In this document: positions 17,399 to 27,019 of the stretch, piece after piece
How positions within the stretch are numbered: the stretch's first letter is position 1
Layout of the letters: each line of letters starts with the position of its first letter
Source of the DNA: Desulfobacula sp964636495
Lineage (GTDB): Bacteria; Desulfobacterota; Desulfobacteria; Desulfobacterales; Desulfobacteraceae
Reading direction: 5' to 3'
DNA length: 64,000 nucleotides
Assembly (NCBI GenBank): GCA_964636495.1
Contig: CAZWSL010000006.1
Coordinates: 73,297-137,296 of the forward strand
Position numbers and translations under genes: made by a program
Notes under the pieces: generated by a model
The model's input: only the letters and a program-made list of their open reading frames with translations
Database searches by the model: none
What the model was told of the DNA's origin: nothing

Positions 17399-18868
17399 AT
17401 GTCCATTAATCCATTAAACGAAGGGCTTTCCTTTGATGATGTCCTGCTGATACCTGATTATTCCGCAATTTTACCTGATGATGTGCAGACGCGTACACGT
17501 TTAACAGAAAAACTTGAACTCAATATCCCCATAGTAAGTGCTGCCATGGATACGGTTACAGAAGCCTTGACTGCCATCAGCATGGCCAGGGCAGGAGGCC
17601 TGGGGTTTATTCACAGAAATTTAAGTATTGCAGAACAGACCACAGAAGTTGACAGAGTTAAAAAATCAGAAAGTGGAATGATTGTTGATCCGATAACCAT
17701 TACTCCTGATATCCCTATTTCCAAAGTGCTTGAAATTATGGCAAAATACAGAATTTCAGGTATACCAGTTACCCAGGGAGAAAGACTTGTTGGTATTGTA
17801 ACCAATCGGGATTTACGTTTTGAAACAAATCTGGAAAAACCTGCCAGAGATGTCATGACAAGTGAAAATCTTGTAACTGTTCGTGAAAAATGCACGCTTG
17901 AAGAATCTAAAAAACTGCTTCACAAACACAGGATTGAAAAACTGCTTGTCGTAGATAAGCTTGGAAAGCTTAAAGGATTGATCACCATAAAGGATATTGA
18001 GAAGATTAAAAAATATCCCAACTCATGTAAAGACTCCCTTGGAAGACTGCGTGCCGGTGCAGCCATTGGTGTTGGGTCTGATATGATGGAAAGGGTGGAC
18101 TCTTTATTGAATGCCGGTGTTGATGCCCTTGTGATTGATACGTCCCATGGCCACTCAAAAAATGTGATTGATGCAGTTCTGAAAATAAAAAACAGTTTTC
18201 CTCTTTGCCAGCTCATAGCCGGCAATGTAGCCACTGCATCAGGTGCAAAAGCGTTGATTGATGCAGGTGTCGATGCTGTAAAGATTGGAATTGGGCCTGG
18301 TTCCATCTGTACGACCCGTATTGTTGCAGGTGTTGGCGTGCCTCAGCTTACTGCCATTCAGAACTGCAAGGAGATTTCAAAGCTCAGCGGTATTCCCATC
18401 ATAGCAGATGGCGGTATCAAATTTTCAGGTGACATTGCAAAGGCCATAGGCGCCGGAGCTGACTGTGTGATGCTTGGAAGTCTTTTAGCCGGTACCAAGG
18501 AGAGTCCAGGAGAGATGGTTATCTACCAGGGGCGCACATACAAAGCTTATCGCGGAATGGGTTCTGTGGAGGCTATGAAACAGGGAAGCTCTGACCGGTA
18601 TTATCAGAAAGATACTGAAGCAGATGAAGAGCTTGTACCAGAAGGTATAGTGGGAAGAATTCCATTCCGGGGTACCATAAGAGAGAATATTGTTCAGATG
18701 ATAGGTGGTCTTAAGGCTGGAATGGGTTATCTTGGAGCAGCATCCATTGATGAACTGAAAGAGAAGGCAAAATTTGTGAAAATAAGTTCAGCAGGTCTCA
18801 AAGAAAGCCATGTACATGATGTTATAATCACTAAAGAAGCTCCTAACTATCGGGTTGAAAGCAGTTAA
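17399..18868 (+). CDS. guaB: IMP dehydrogenase
   Basis: 489 residues, first committed step of GMP synthesis (IMP to XMP, NAD-dependent). The TIM barrel is interrupted at about 95-205 by two CBS domains. The catalytic loop GPGSICTTR contains C304; the Gly-rich phosphate site and the ADGGIKFSGD motif follow; the flap RYYQKD and YRGMGS are intact. ATG with GGAGG 8 bases upstream. The dnaE start lies just after the stop, so the two genes may share a transcript. Confidence 0.97.
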   Translation: MSINPLNEGLSFDDVLLIPDYSAILPDDVQTRTRLTEKLELNIPIVSAAMDTVTEALTAISMARAGGLGFIHRNLSIAEQTTEVDRVKKSESGMIVDPITITPDIPISKVLEIMAKYRISGIPVTQGERLVGIVTNRDLRFETNLEKPARDVMTSENLVTVREKCTLEESKKLLHKHRIEKLLVVDKLGKLKGLITIKDIEKIKKYPNSCKDSLGRLRAGAAIGVGSDMMERVDSLLNAGVDALVIDTSHGHSKNVIDAVLKIKNSFPLCQLIAGNVATASGAKALIDAGVDAVKIGIGPGSICTTRIVAGVGVPQLTAIQNCKEISKLSGIPIIADGGIKFSGDIAKAIGAGADCVMLGSLLAGTKESPGEMVIYQGRTYKAYRGMGSVEAMKQGSSDRYYQKDTEADEELVPEGIVGRIPFRGTIRENIVQMIGGLKAGMGYLGAASIDELKEKAKFVKISSAGLKESHVHDVIITKEAPNYRVESS

Positions 18869-18875
18869 AGAGATA

Positions 18876-21800
18876 ATGTCAGATATAATAACCAACCGTG
18901 ACAGAACGGAATCACCTTTTTATCATCTCCATCTGCATACCGAGTATTCACTTCTTGACGGTGCCATAAGGCTGGATTCTCTTTTTGAAAAATGTCATGA
19001 ATATGGAATGGATGCTGTTTCCATGACCGATCATGGTACGATGTTCGGTGCTGCCCAGTTTTATGAAAAGGCGGTAAAAGCATCCATAAAACCGGTTATC
19101 GGATGTGAAGTATATGTGGCACCGCGCACGTTGAATGACAAAACCCAGCTTGACCGGAAAGGCCTGCGGCACCTTGTACTTCTGGCAAAAAACCGTGAAG
19201 GATACAGCAATCTGTGTAAACTGGTCTCTGTAGCACAGTTAAAAGGTTTTTACTATAAACCAAGAATCGACAGGGAACTTTTGACTAATTTTTCAAAAGG
19301 GTTGATAGGTCTTTCTGCCTGCCTTAAAGGTGATATCTCCCAGCATATTATCAATAACAATATGGAGAGTGCTGCTGATGCAGCCAGATTTTATCTCAAT
19401 ACACTGGGTGAAGACAATTTTTTCCTGGAAATACAGGAAAACGGGATGGTAATTCAGAAAAAAGTAAATCAGGGCATTATTGATATCAGTGAGCAGCTCT
19501 CGATACCGGTTGTTGCGACAAATGACTGTCATTATCTCTCCAAAGGTGATGAAAAAGCCCATGAAATTCTTCTCTGCATACAGACCGGCGATATTGTAAG
19601 CAATAAAGAGAGATTTAAATTTGACTCTGATCAGCTCTATTTTAAATCACAGGAGGAGATGAGAGACGCTTTTGGTGATATTGAAGGTGCAATTGAAAAT
19701 ACAAAACATATAGTTGACAGATGCAATGTTGAATTTGATGACAAAACTTACCATTTTCCCAAATATGCAATGTCAGAGGATGAAACAGAAGATGAGATCT
19801 TTAAATCAGAGGCAAGGGAGGGTTTTAAGAAAAAACTCAAAATTATAAAGGAAAAAAACTCTGATATTGATGAGAAAACCTACAGAGAACGCCTTGAATA
19901 TGAAATAAGCGTCATACTTGAAATGGGCTTTCCGGGATATTTTCTCATTGTTGCCGATTTTATAAAATATTCAAAAAAAATAGGCGTTCCAGTGGGACCG
20001 GGCAGGGGCTCTGCAGCAGGTTCCATGGTTGCATATGCAATGGATATAACAGCTCTGGATCCAATAGAGCACGGTCTTATTTTTGAAAGATTTTTAAATC
20101 CTTCACGGATGAGTATGCCGGATATTGATGTGGATTTCTGCATTGAAGGAAGAGACAGGGTCTATAAATATGTAGTCGACCGTTATGGCGGATCAGAATA
20201 TGTATGCCAGATAATCACCTTTGGAAAACTCAAGGCCAAAGCAGTAATACGGGATGTTGGTAGAGCTCTCGGGGTTCTTTTGTCAGACGTTGATGAAATT
20301 GCTAAAATGATTCCTGACAATGCCAAGAATCTTACCAAAGCGATTGAGGAAGTGCCTGCCATAAGAGAAAAATGCAGTGAGACAGAAGAAAAAAATCAGA
20401 TGCTGGAAGTGGCACTTCTGCTGGAAGGATTACCAAGACACGCTTCAACACATGCAGCAGGCGTTGTCGTATCAGATAAACCTTTAAATGAGTACCTTCC
20501 TGTTTACAAGGGTAAAGAGGGTGAAACCCTGACCCAGTTTGATATGAATTTTGTAGAAAAACTGGGTCTGGTAAAGTTTGATTTTCTCGGACTCAGAAAT
20601 CTTACAGTGGTGAAAAACTGTATCAGCCTGATTGAAAAACAGGGAAAGATCCCTCCTGATCTGTTAAATCTTGACTATGAAGATAAAAAGACATTTGAAT
20701 TGCTTCAAAAAGCTGATACGACAGGTGTTTTCCAGCTTGAGAGCAGTGGGATGAAAGATCTGATACTGCGGCTGAAACCTGCCAGTTTTTCAGATGTTGT
20801 AGCCCTTGTTGCCCTCTACCGTCCGGGTCCCCTTGACAGTGGGATGGCAGACTCCTATGTGAAAAGAAAACATGGAAAAGAGGAGGTTGTCTATCTGTTT
20901 GATGAACTTGAGCCTGTATTGAAAGAGACTTACGGAGTCATCCTCTATCAGGAACAGGTTATGAAAATAGCAGGAGTTCTTGCCAATTACACCATGGCAG
21001 ACGCAGATGGTCTGAGAAAAGCCATGGGTAAAAAAATAGTTTCCATGATGGAGGAACACCGCTCGCTTTTCATGAAAGGTGCCAGTGAGAACAATCATGA
21101 TCTTAAAAAGGCTGCTGAATTATTTGATCTGATGGAAAAATTCGGAGGCTATGGCTTTAATAAATCCCACAGTGCTGCCTATGCTTTAATTGCCTATCAA
21201 ACTGCCTATTTAAAGGCTAATTTTGCCCTTGAATTCATTGCTGCATTAATGACAAGTGAACGGAGTAATTCCGACTCAGTGATTAAATATATGGAAGAAT
21301 GCAGAACCCATAATATCAAGGTGCTGCCTCCTGATGTCAACAGAAGTGATTCTCATTTTAATGTATCCGGTGAATGCATACGGTTCGGACTTGCAGCGAT
21401 TAAAAATGTGGGGGAATCAGCAGTTGAGTCCATTATTGAAGCCAGGAACAGGGAAGGCAGGTTTGACAGCCTCTATGATTTCTGTGAAAAAGTCAATACC
21501 GGCAAAGTAAATAAAAAAACGCTTGAAGCACTTATAAAATGCGGTGCATTTGATTCCACCGGCAGTAAAAGATCCCAGCTTATGGCAGTTCTTGAGGAGG
21601 CACTGGATCACGGCTCAAGAATACACAGGGAAAAAGCCAGTTCACAAATGGATCTTTTTGCAGATACAGACGTGGGCGCTTCTATTCCTGTAAGCATTCC
21701 AAAGGTGCCGGATATTGAGGAGTGGGATGAAAATATGCTTCTCTCCTATGAAAAAGAATCCCTTGGATTTTACATTTCAGGCCATCCCCTTGATAAATAT

Positions 21801-22427
21801 GATCATATTATCAGAGAGTTCACCACAGTTAACACTGCAACCATTCAGGAGTGTTCTGATAAAAAAATGGTTCGCATCGGGGGAATCGTTAAAATTCTCA
21901 AGCTCCACAAGACAAAAAAAGGGGATTTAATGGCCTTCTGCTCAATTGAAGATCAGACAGGTTCAATAGAGGCAGTTGTGTTTCCCAATCTTTATGTAAA
22001 AACCCACACCTTTATATCTGATGAACAGACTGTCATCATGGAGGCAAAAGTCCAGAAAAACGAAAACATTGTCAAACTGATTGCCGAGAAAATTGTGCCG
22101 GTTGAAGATGCAGGAAAAGAGTGGACCAGCAGTATTGTGATATCACTTGACACACAGACCCACTCCCTTGAAACACTGGAAAATATTAAATCAATTATTA
22201 AGATGTATTCGGGTGAAATTTCCACCTGCCTGAAAATAAAAACAGATGACCCCACTCCTGTTATGGTCAGACTTGGCAGTAAATATAAAGCATGCAGTGA
22301 TCACAATTTTTTTAAAATGGTAGAAGAGGCAGCAGGCAGGGGCTGTGTCAATGTGAGGAGCCTGCCGGTAAAAGAATCGGACAGAAAAGAGAAACCATGG
22401 ATGAAAAACAGACGGGGGCAGGCCTGA
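18876..22427 (+). CDS. dnaE: DNA polymerase III alpha subunit
   Basis: Replicative polymerase, 1183 residues from the ATG at 18876 (AAAGAG upstream). An in-frame TTG at 18855 would overlap guaB and add seven residues not typical of the family. PHP domain first (HLHTEYSLLDG, SMTDHGTMFG), then the C-family catalytic core with GPGRGSAAGS and the acidic PDIDVDF motif, helix-hairpin-helix and the OB fold (VRIGGIVKILKLHKTKKGDLMAF). Full-length for DnaE1. The last codons lie in a repeat (R3), giving an RGQA end. Confidence 0.97.
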   Translation: MSDIITNRDRTESPFYHLHLHTEYSLLDGAIRLDSLFEKCHEYGMDAVSMTDHGTMFGAAQFYEKAVKASIKPVIGCEVYVAPRTLNDKTQLDRKGLRHLVLLAKNREGYSNLCKLVSVAQLKGFYYKPRIDRELLTNFSKGLIGLSACLKGDISQHIINNNMESAADAARFYLNTLGEDNFFLEIQENGMVIQKKVNQGIIDISEQLSIPVVATNDCHYLSKGDEKAHEILLCIQTGDIVSNKERFKFDSDQLYFKSQEEMRDAFGDIEGAIENTKHIVDRCNVEFDDKTYHFPKYAMSEDETEDEIFKSEAREGFKKKLKIIKEKNSDIDEKTYRERLEYEISVILEMGFPGYFLIVADFIKYSKKIGVPVGPGRGSAAGSMVAYAMDITALDPIEHGLIFERFLNPSRMSMPDIDVDFCIEGRDRVYKYVVDRYGGSEYVCQIITFGKLKAKAVIRDVGRALGVLLSDVDEIAKMIPDNAKNLTKAIEEVPAIREKCSETEEKNQMLEVALLLEGLPRHASTHAAGVVVSDKPLNEYLPVYKGKEGETLTQFDMNFVEKLGLVKFDFLGLRNLTVVKNCISLIEKQGKIPPDLLNLDYEDKKTFELLQKADTTGVFQLESSGMKDLILRLKPASFSDVVALVALYRPGPLDSGMADSYVKRKHGKEEVVYLFDELEPVLKETYGVILYQEQVMKIAGVLANYTMADADGLRKAMGKKIVSMMEEHRSLFMKGASENNHDLKKAAELFDLMEKFGGYGFNKSHSAAYALIAYQTAYLKANFALEFIAALMTSERSNSDSVIKYMEECRTHNIKVLPPDVNRSDSHFNVSGECIRFGLAAIKNVGESAVESIIEARNREGRFDSLYDFCEKVNTGKVNKKTLEALIKCGAFDSTGSKRSQLMAVLEEALDHGSRIHREKASSQMDLFADTDVGASIPVSIPKVPDIEEWDENMLLSYEKESLGFYISGHPLDKYDHIIREFTTVNTATIQECSDKKMVRIGGIVKILKLHKTKKGDLMAFCSIEDQTGSIEAVVFPNLYVKTHTFISDEQTVIMEAKVQKNENIVKLIAEKIVPVEDAGKEWTSSIVISLDTQTHSLETLENIKSIIKMYSGEISTCLKIKTDDPTPVMVRLGSKYKACSDHNFFKMVEEAAGRGCVNVRSLPVKESDRKEKPWMKNRRGQA

Positions 22428-22440
22428 ATTCTTGCATTTA
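22413..22440 (+). repeat. Short dispersed repeat, copy R3, overlapping the dnaE stop
   Basis: GGGGGCAGGCCTGAATTCTT is close to the R1 core and includes the dnaE TGA at 22425-22427. The TGCATTTAC that follows parallels TGCACTTGT in R1. Confidence 0.45.
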
Positions 22441-22596
22441 CTTTATTGAAGGATCTATTTCCTGTTGAGTTATTGCCTCTGCAGAATTAAAGTTGTAAAA
22501 AAAAGAAAAAATATGTTTCACTCTCTTCACAGGAGCCGAAATGTTAACATTATTCATCAACAGGTTTTTACCTGTTCAAGTAAGAAAGGAAAGAAA

Positions 22597-23373
22597 ATGA
22601 GCTGGTTTGGCAAAATGGTTGGAGGAACTATAGGATTTGCCATTGGTGGTCCTATCGGTGCTGTTGCAGGAGCAGCATTCGGGCATGCCTTTGTTGACAA
22701 AAAAGAGCAGGCTTACTTATCATCAAGGCCTGGAACAGCTCCAGGAGCACAACATACTCTTTCATCAAATGAGCAGGCCCAGCTTATCTTTTTCACGGCA
22801 GCTTTTTCCATGCTTGCAAAAATATGCAAAGCAGACGGCCGCATAACTGATAAAGAGATAAATGCAGTCAATATCTTTATGACACAGGATCTCCAGCTTG
22901 ATTTTCAAAGTCAGCAGAGTGCACAGAATATTTTCAGACAGGCAGTAAATTCAAATGAAAGTTTTGATGCTTTTGCCATGCAGTTTTATTCGGTTTTCAG
23001 AACACAACCCAATATTATTGAACTCATGATAGATGTTCTGCTTCGCGTCTCTTCAGCAGATGGAACCATTTCACCGGAAGAGGAACACCTGCTTTTATCT
23101 GCTGTCAGGATATTTAATTATTCAGATGCTGAATATGAGCGCCTTAAATCAAAATATGTCAGGGTGAGCAATAAATTTTATTCTGTTTTAAAATGTGATG
23201 AAAATGCATCCAATGAAACAGTAAAGAAACAGTATAGAAAACTGGTCAGTGAGTATCATCCCGATAAGATTGAATCCAAAGGGCTTCCTGAAGAATTTAT
23301 CAAATTTGCCAGTGACAAATTCAAGGAAATACAGGAAGCCTATGATCATATAAAAAAAGAGAGAGGAATTTAA
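22597..23373 (+). CDS. DjlA-like co-chaperone: TerB-like domain plus C-terminal J domain
   Basis: 258 residues from the ATG at 22597, which has AGGAAAG upstream; the frame is open to 22465 but those codons look non-coding. Residues 8-35 form a Gly/Ala-rich hydrophobic segment (GGTIGFAIGGPIGAVAGAAFG), as in DjlA-type membrane-attached proteins. A TerB-like helical domain with paired acidic KADGRITDKE and SADGTISPEE motifs follows, then a J domain with the HPD motif (YHPDK). It would recruit DnaK. Its last 4 bases overlap the convergent ferredoxin gene. Confidence 0.82.
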   Translation: MSWFGKMVGGTIGFAIGGPIGAVAGAAFGHAFVDKKEQAYLSSRPGTAPGAQHTLSSNEQAQLIFFTAAFSMLAKICKADGRITDKEINAVNIFMTQDLQLDFQSQQSAQNIFRQAVNSNESFDAFAMQFYSVFRTQPNIIELMIDVLLRVSSADGTISPEEEHLLLSAVRIFNYSDAEYERLKSKYVRVSNKFYSVLKCDENASNETVKKQYRKLVSEYHPDKIESKGLPEEFIKFASDKFKEIQEAYDHIKKERGI

Positions 23374-24434
23374 AAAAGACCTTTTTCCTGGGCAATCTTT
23401 ATATATGTTTCCACCAGTTTTGCAGGAGGCTCTACTTTTTCAACCTCTTTTTTATCGGCAAGTGATACAGCATCAAACTCACACACGGTAACGCAGAGAC
23501 CGCAGCCTATACACCTGTCATGATCAACCTGCGCCACAATATTCTCCTGCTCCATATCAATGGCATCCATGGGACAGATCTCTTCACATGCCTGGCACCC
23601 TGTACACAACTCTTCATCAACAAGGGCCTGGAAATTTGAATGAACAATTTTTGCAGGTGCTTCAAAATTTTTTATGTTTTTAAGTATCTGGCAGCAGCAG
23701 TCACAGCAAAGACAGATATTAATCGGTTTTTTTGCATTGGAAGGCTGTGGAACAAGCCCATGTTTTACACCCTCTTTTACAATATCAAGCGCTTCATCAC
23801 ACGATATGGTTCTTCCAATTCCACGGCTTTCATAAATATAGGCACCAGAACCGAAAATCAGGCAGGCATCCAGTAATTTCCCGCATCCATTATCCATGAT
23901 TTCATGCTCTTTTCTGCATATACAGGGAGCTACAATTATTTTTGACTGTGACCTGATAATATTTTCAACCTGTTCATAATCCATTATATTGAGTTCCGTG
24001 TTTACCGATTTTCCCACCGGCACAATCCTGAACTGCTGTGTTTTATGCTTATACTGATCTTTCATAAGATAAGGCACATACTCATTAAAATCCCGTATTA
24101 ACTCCTTGGTGAGCCGATTTACCTGGTACTCCCAGATACCTACAACAAAATGCAGAAGCATAAATGTGTTGACACCATTACGGTTAGTATGGAGGATCAA
24201 CCCTTTCACTCCCATTTCAATGAGAATGGGCTCAATCTCTTCTGGATCTTTTCCAGCCCTTTTGGCAATCGCCTCCACCGGTTCAGGCATCAGGATAAGC
24301 GATAATGCAAGCTGGGCCTCCTCCTCTGTAAAAAGCTGTTTTAAAATCCTGAGTTCCACACCTGATTCCGTCTCTGGATATCCGCTTGGTGTATTATCAA
24401 GATGAATGGCAAGTTTTTTGTATACATCACTCAT
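23370..24434 (-). CDS. Cys-rich 4Fe-4S protein with N-terminal winged-helix-like region
   Basis: 354 residues. The N-terminal 100 residues (LKQLFTEEEAQLALSLIL, AIAKRAGKDPEEIEPIL) look like a winged-helix or MarR/ArsR-type fold. A central region has Cys in CICRKEHE, GCGKLLDAC and CLCCDCCCQ. The C-terminus carries two 4Fe-4S ferredoxin motifs, CTGCQACEEICP and CIGCGLCVTVC. Such proteins are common in sulfate reducers; no substrate is established. It may be a redox-sensing or electron-transfer protein. It is transcribed away from the mtaB operon, as a single gene. Confidence 0.75.
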   Translation of the reverse strand: MSDVYKKLAIHLDNTPSGYPETESGVELRILKQLFTEEEAQLALSLILMPEPVEAIAKRAGKDPEEIEPILIEMGVKGLILHTNRNGVNTFMLLHFVVGIWEYQVNRLTKELIRDFNEYVPYLMKDQYKHKTQQFRIVPVGKSVNTELNIMDYEQVENIIRSQSKIIVAPCICRKEHEIMDNGCGKLLDACLIFGSGAYIYESRGIGRTISCDEALDIVKEGVKHGLVPQPSNAKKPINICLCCDCCCQILKNIKNFEAPAKIVHSNFQALVDEELCTGCQACEEICPMDAIDMEQENIVAQVDHDRCIGCGLCVTVCEFDAVSLADKKEVEKVEPPAKLVETYIKIAQEKGLF

Positions 24435-24452
24435 TTTTTATTCTCCCTTATT

Positions 24453-24516
24453 GGGGTCAGGTTTGATTTGCTGTATGTATTATTGATCAAACAAGATGAG
24501 ATCTGACTTCTGTTTT
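24453..24516 (+). repeat. Short dispersed repeat, copy R2 (REP-like)
   Basis: GGGGTCAGGTTTGATTTGCTG (from about 24453) and, some 35 bases later, GAGATCTGACTTCTG repeat the two-part layout of R1 at 14694. It lies between the 4Fe-4S gene and the end of mtaB. Confidence 0.5.
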
Positions 24517-24519
24517 TAC

Positions 24520-25914
24520 TCATTTATTCCGGAATGATCCGGGTTGACCAACTCTTTTACCGGTAACAGATAAACTGCTGTTGTACGTTTCAATTTCAAG
24601 ATCAATAATCTGGCCTTTCAGTTCAGACTCCTCTTTTAACAGAATATTCAGATAATTTGAAGTTACCGCCTTGAGCATATTGCTGTTTTTATCTCTTTTA
24701 TGCTGTACAAGGCCTTCAAGCTCTCTTTTCATATTCATCTTTATAAAATTTTCTCTTTTAATTTTATCCAGTCTGCGCATGATGGCGCATCTCTCTTTTA
24801 TAGTGTCAGAATCAACCTGATGTTTAAAAGAAAAGGCAGGTGTCCCTTCCCGTGGAGAAAAGGGAAAAACATGGAGATACGATACAGGAAGTTTATCAAT
24901 AAGGTTATAGGTGTTTTCAAACTGCTCATCGGTTTCTCCTGGAAATCCTATCAACGTATCCACGCCAATTCCTGCAAAGGGCAGTTTTTGATTAATTCTG
25001 TTTATTATCGCTTCAAACAGATCTGTATCATACGGTCTTTTCATCTGCTTTAAAACATCATTGTCACCTGATTGAAGGGGAATGTGGAAGTGGTCACATA
25101 AAATGTTTCTGCCTGCTGCAAGATTGATAATATCTTCGCTGAGTTCGCCCGGCTCAATAGAGCTCAGCCTTATCCTGTGCACAGATTTTCTCCTGTTGAT
25201 CTCCTCCAGCAGCGTGAGCAGTGATGTGTTGTTCTTAAAATCAACACCATACTTTCCTGTGTGGATCCCTGTGAGAATGACCTCTTTGAATCCTGAATCA
25301 TGTAATGCTTCAACATGCCTGAGAACATCTTCCTGCGGCATGCTGACATAAGAGCCCCTTGCATAGGGAACTATGCAATAGGTGCAGAAGGCTTCACATC
25401 CGTCCTGGATCTTAAGATATGCCCTTGTCATGGATCCTTTTACCGCATGGTTAAACCCGCTGAATATTTTAGATCTTCCAAAATCGGTTTTTTTAAATTC
25501 AAAAGGGGATTTATCCATGCAGATCAGATCAATATCATCTGCAACTTTTGTTTTATCCTGATTGCAGATAATGTGAAATTTTGAAAAAGACGAATCTGTT
25601 GAATGATACGGTTTTAATAAATTATCTGATTTACCGGCAGGATGAATCTTTTTTATTGCATCAGGATCAGTCTGGGCATGGCATCCTGTCACAATCACGC
25701 GAGAATGGGGATTCTCACGCATGATTTTCCGTACAGCCTGTCTTGACTGCATGCCTGCTTTTGAAGTTACAGAACAGGTGTTGATGATAAAGAGATCACA
25801 GGTTTGATCCTTTTCTCCTTTTTCCCATCCTTTACGCTCGAGAGATGAACCGATACCGTCGCTTTCATACTGGTTAACTTTGCAGCCAAGGGTTTGAATA
25901 TAAAATTTTTTCAT
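24520..25914 (-). CDS. mtaB: tRNA t6A37 methylthiotransferase
   Basis: 464 residues, radical SAM methylthiotransferase that converts t6A37 to ms2t6A37 in ANN-decoding tRNAs. The N-terminal UPF0004 domain begins with FYIQTLGCKVNQYESD, the hallmark of MtaB rather than MiaB, and keeps further cluster cysteines (TCSVTSKA, TGCHAQ). The radical SAM motif CEAFCTYC is near 173-180 and a TRAM-like C-terminus follows. ATG overlaps the mnmA stop by 4 bases, so it is coupled to mnmA. Confidence 0.9.
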   Translation of the reverse strand: MKKFYIQTLGCKVNQYESDGIGSSLERKGWEKGEKDQTCDLFIINTCSVTSKAGMQSRQAVRKIMRENPHSRVIVTGCHAQTDPDAIKKIHPAGKSDNLLKPYHSTDSSFSKFHIICNQDKTKVADDIDLICMDKSPFEFKKTDFGRSKIFSGFNHAVKGSMTRAYLKIQDGCEAFCTYCIVPYARGSYVSMPQEDVLRHVEALHDSGFKEVILTGIHTGKYGVDFKNNTSLLTLLEEINRRKSVHRIRLSSIEPGELSEDIINLAAGRNILCDHFHIPLQSGDNDVLKQMKRPYDTDLFEAIINRINQKLPFAGIGVDTLIGFPGETDEQFENTYNLIDKLPVSYLHVFPFSPREGTPAFSFKHQVDSDTIKERCAIMRRLDKIKRENFIKMNMKRELEGLVQHKRDKNSNMLKAVTSNYLNILLKEESELKGQIIDLEIETYNSSLSVTGKRVGQPGSFRNK

Positions 25915-27005
25915 TGAATAATGCCGGCTCCCAGAACTCTCCGGGCTTTATAAAATACGGCTGCCTGACCCGGGGTAACGGCATTTTGCAGTTCATCAAA
26001 TACAACCTCTCCACCATTTTTATTCAGATGGAGAGTTGATAATCCCCCCTTATGGCTGTATCTTATTTTAGTCAGAATATCCCTGAAAACTATTGTTTGA
26101 TCCGAAATCTGCAGATTATCTTCTCCATTCCAGACAAAGTCGGTAAACCTTAAACTCTTTTTCAAAAGATCTTTTTTAAAACACACCTTGAGAAGGTTAT
26201 TTTTCATATCAATACTCTGGACATAATAGGCTTCCTCTGCAGGGCAGTTAATTCCCCGTCTCTGCCCTATGGTAAATTGATGCAGACCTTTGTGAGTTCC
26301 CACAATATTATCATCCATATCTACTATATCACCGGGCAGAGGGTCCAGTTTCTCTTTTTTTTGAATAAATTCTGCAAAATCATTATCATGGATGAAGCAG
26401 ATATCCTGGCTCTCACTTTTATGTACCGGCATCAGATTTTCTGCTTTAACAAATTTTTTCACCTCTTTTTTATTCATCCGTGCCAGTGGAAAAATGATTT
26501 TCTGAAGCTGTGCCTCAGATAACATGGCAAGAAAATAGCTCTGGTCCTTGAGAGGATCATCTCCTTTTTCCAGATAACACTTCCGGTTGTGTTTATTAAT
26601 AGTGCCGGTTCCGCCACACTCTCTGAACTCAACCGGTTTAACAATATTGGCATAATGACCCGTGGCTATATAATCGGCTCCCATATCCATGGCATGATTC
26701 AAGAGTGCACCAAATTTTATAAACTTATTGCATATCATACACGGGTTCGGGGTTTTTCCATGCAGATATGTATCAATAAAGTATGTAACCACTTTTTTTT
26801 CAAACTCTTCTGAAAGATCAATTCTGGTAACAGGAAAGCCGAGTTGCTTTTCTATCAGGGAGAGATCAATAATCTCTCTTTCATATCCGGTTGTAAAATG
26901 GATTCCAAAAATATGTTTGTATTTTTGTTTAAGGAGGTGACCTGAAGCAAGGGAATCAACTCCACCGCTCAAGGCTACAGCTACTATTTTGTTTTTATTT
27001 ATCAT
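25911..27005 (-). CDS. mnmA: tRNA-specific 2-thiouridylase MnmA
   Basis: 364 residues. PP-loop ALSGGVDS near the N-terminus, NPCMICNKFIKFG with the first catalytic Cys, GDDPLKDQSYFL, and SQDICFI with the second catalytic Cys. It thiolates U34 of Lys, Glu and Gln tRNAs using persulfide sulfur. The first gene of this operon, a NIL-ferredoxin 14 bases upstream, may supply sulfur or electrons; this is inferred from position. Confidence 0.93.
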   Translation of the reverse strand: MINKNKIVAVALSGGVDSLASGHLLKQKYKHIFGIHFTTGYEREIIDLSLIEKQLGFPVTRIDLSEEFEKKVVTYFIDTYLHGKTPNPCMICNKFIKFGALLNHAMDMGADYIATGHYANIVKPVEFRECGGTGTINKHNRKCYLEKGDDPLKDQSYFLAMLSEAQLQKIIFPLARMNKKEVKKFVKAENLMPVHKSESQDICFIHDNDFAEFIQKKEKLDPLPGDIVDMDDNIVGTHKGLHQFTIGQRRGINCPAEEAYYVQSIDMKNNLLKVCFKKDLLKKSLRFTDFVWNGEDNLQISDQTIVFRDILTKIRYSHKGGLSTLHLNKNGGEVVFDELQNAVTPGQAAVFYKARRVLGAGIIQ

Positions 27006-27019
27006 AGACTGTTCAGAAA

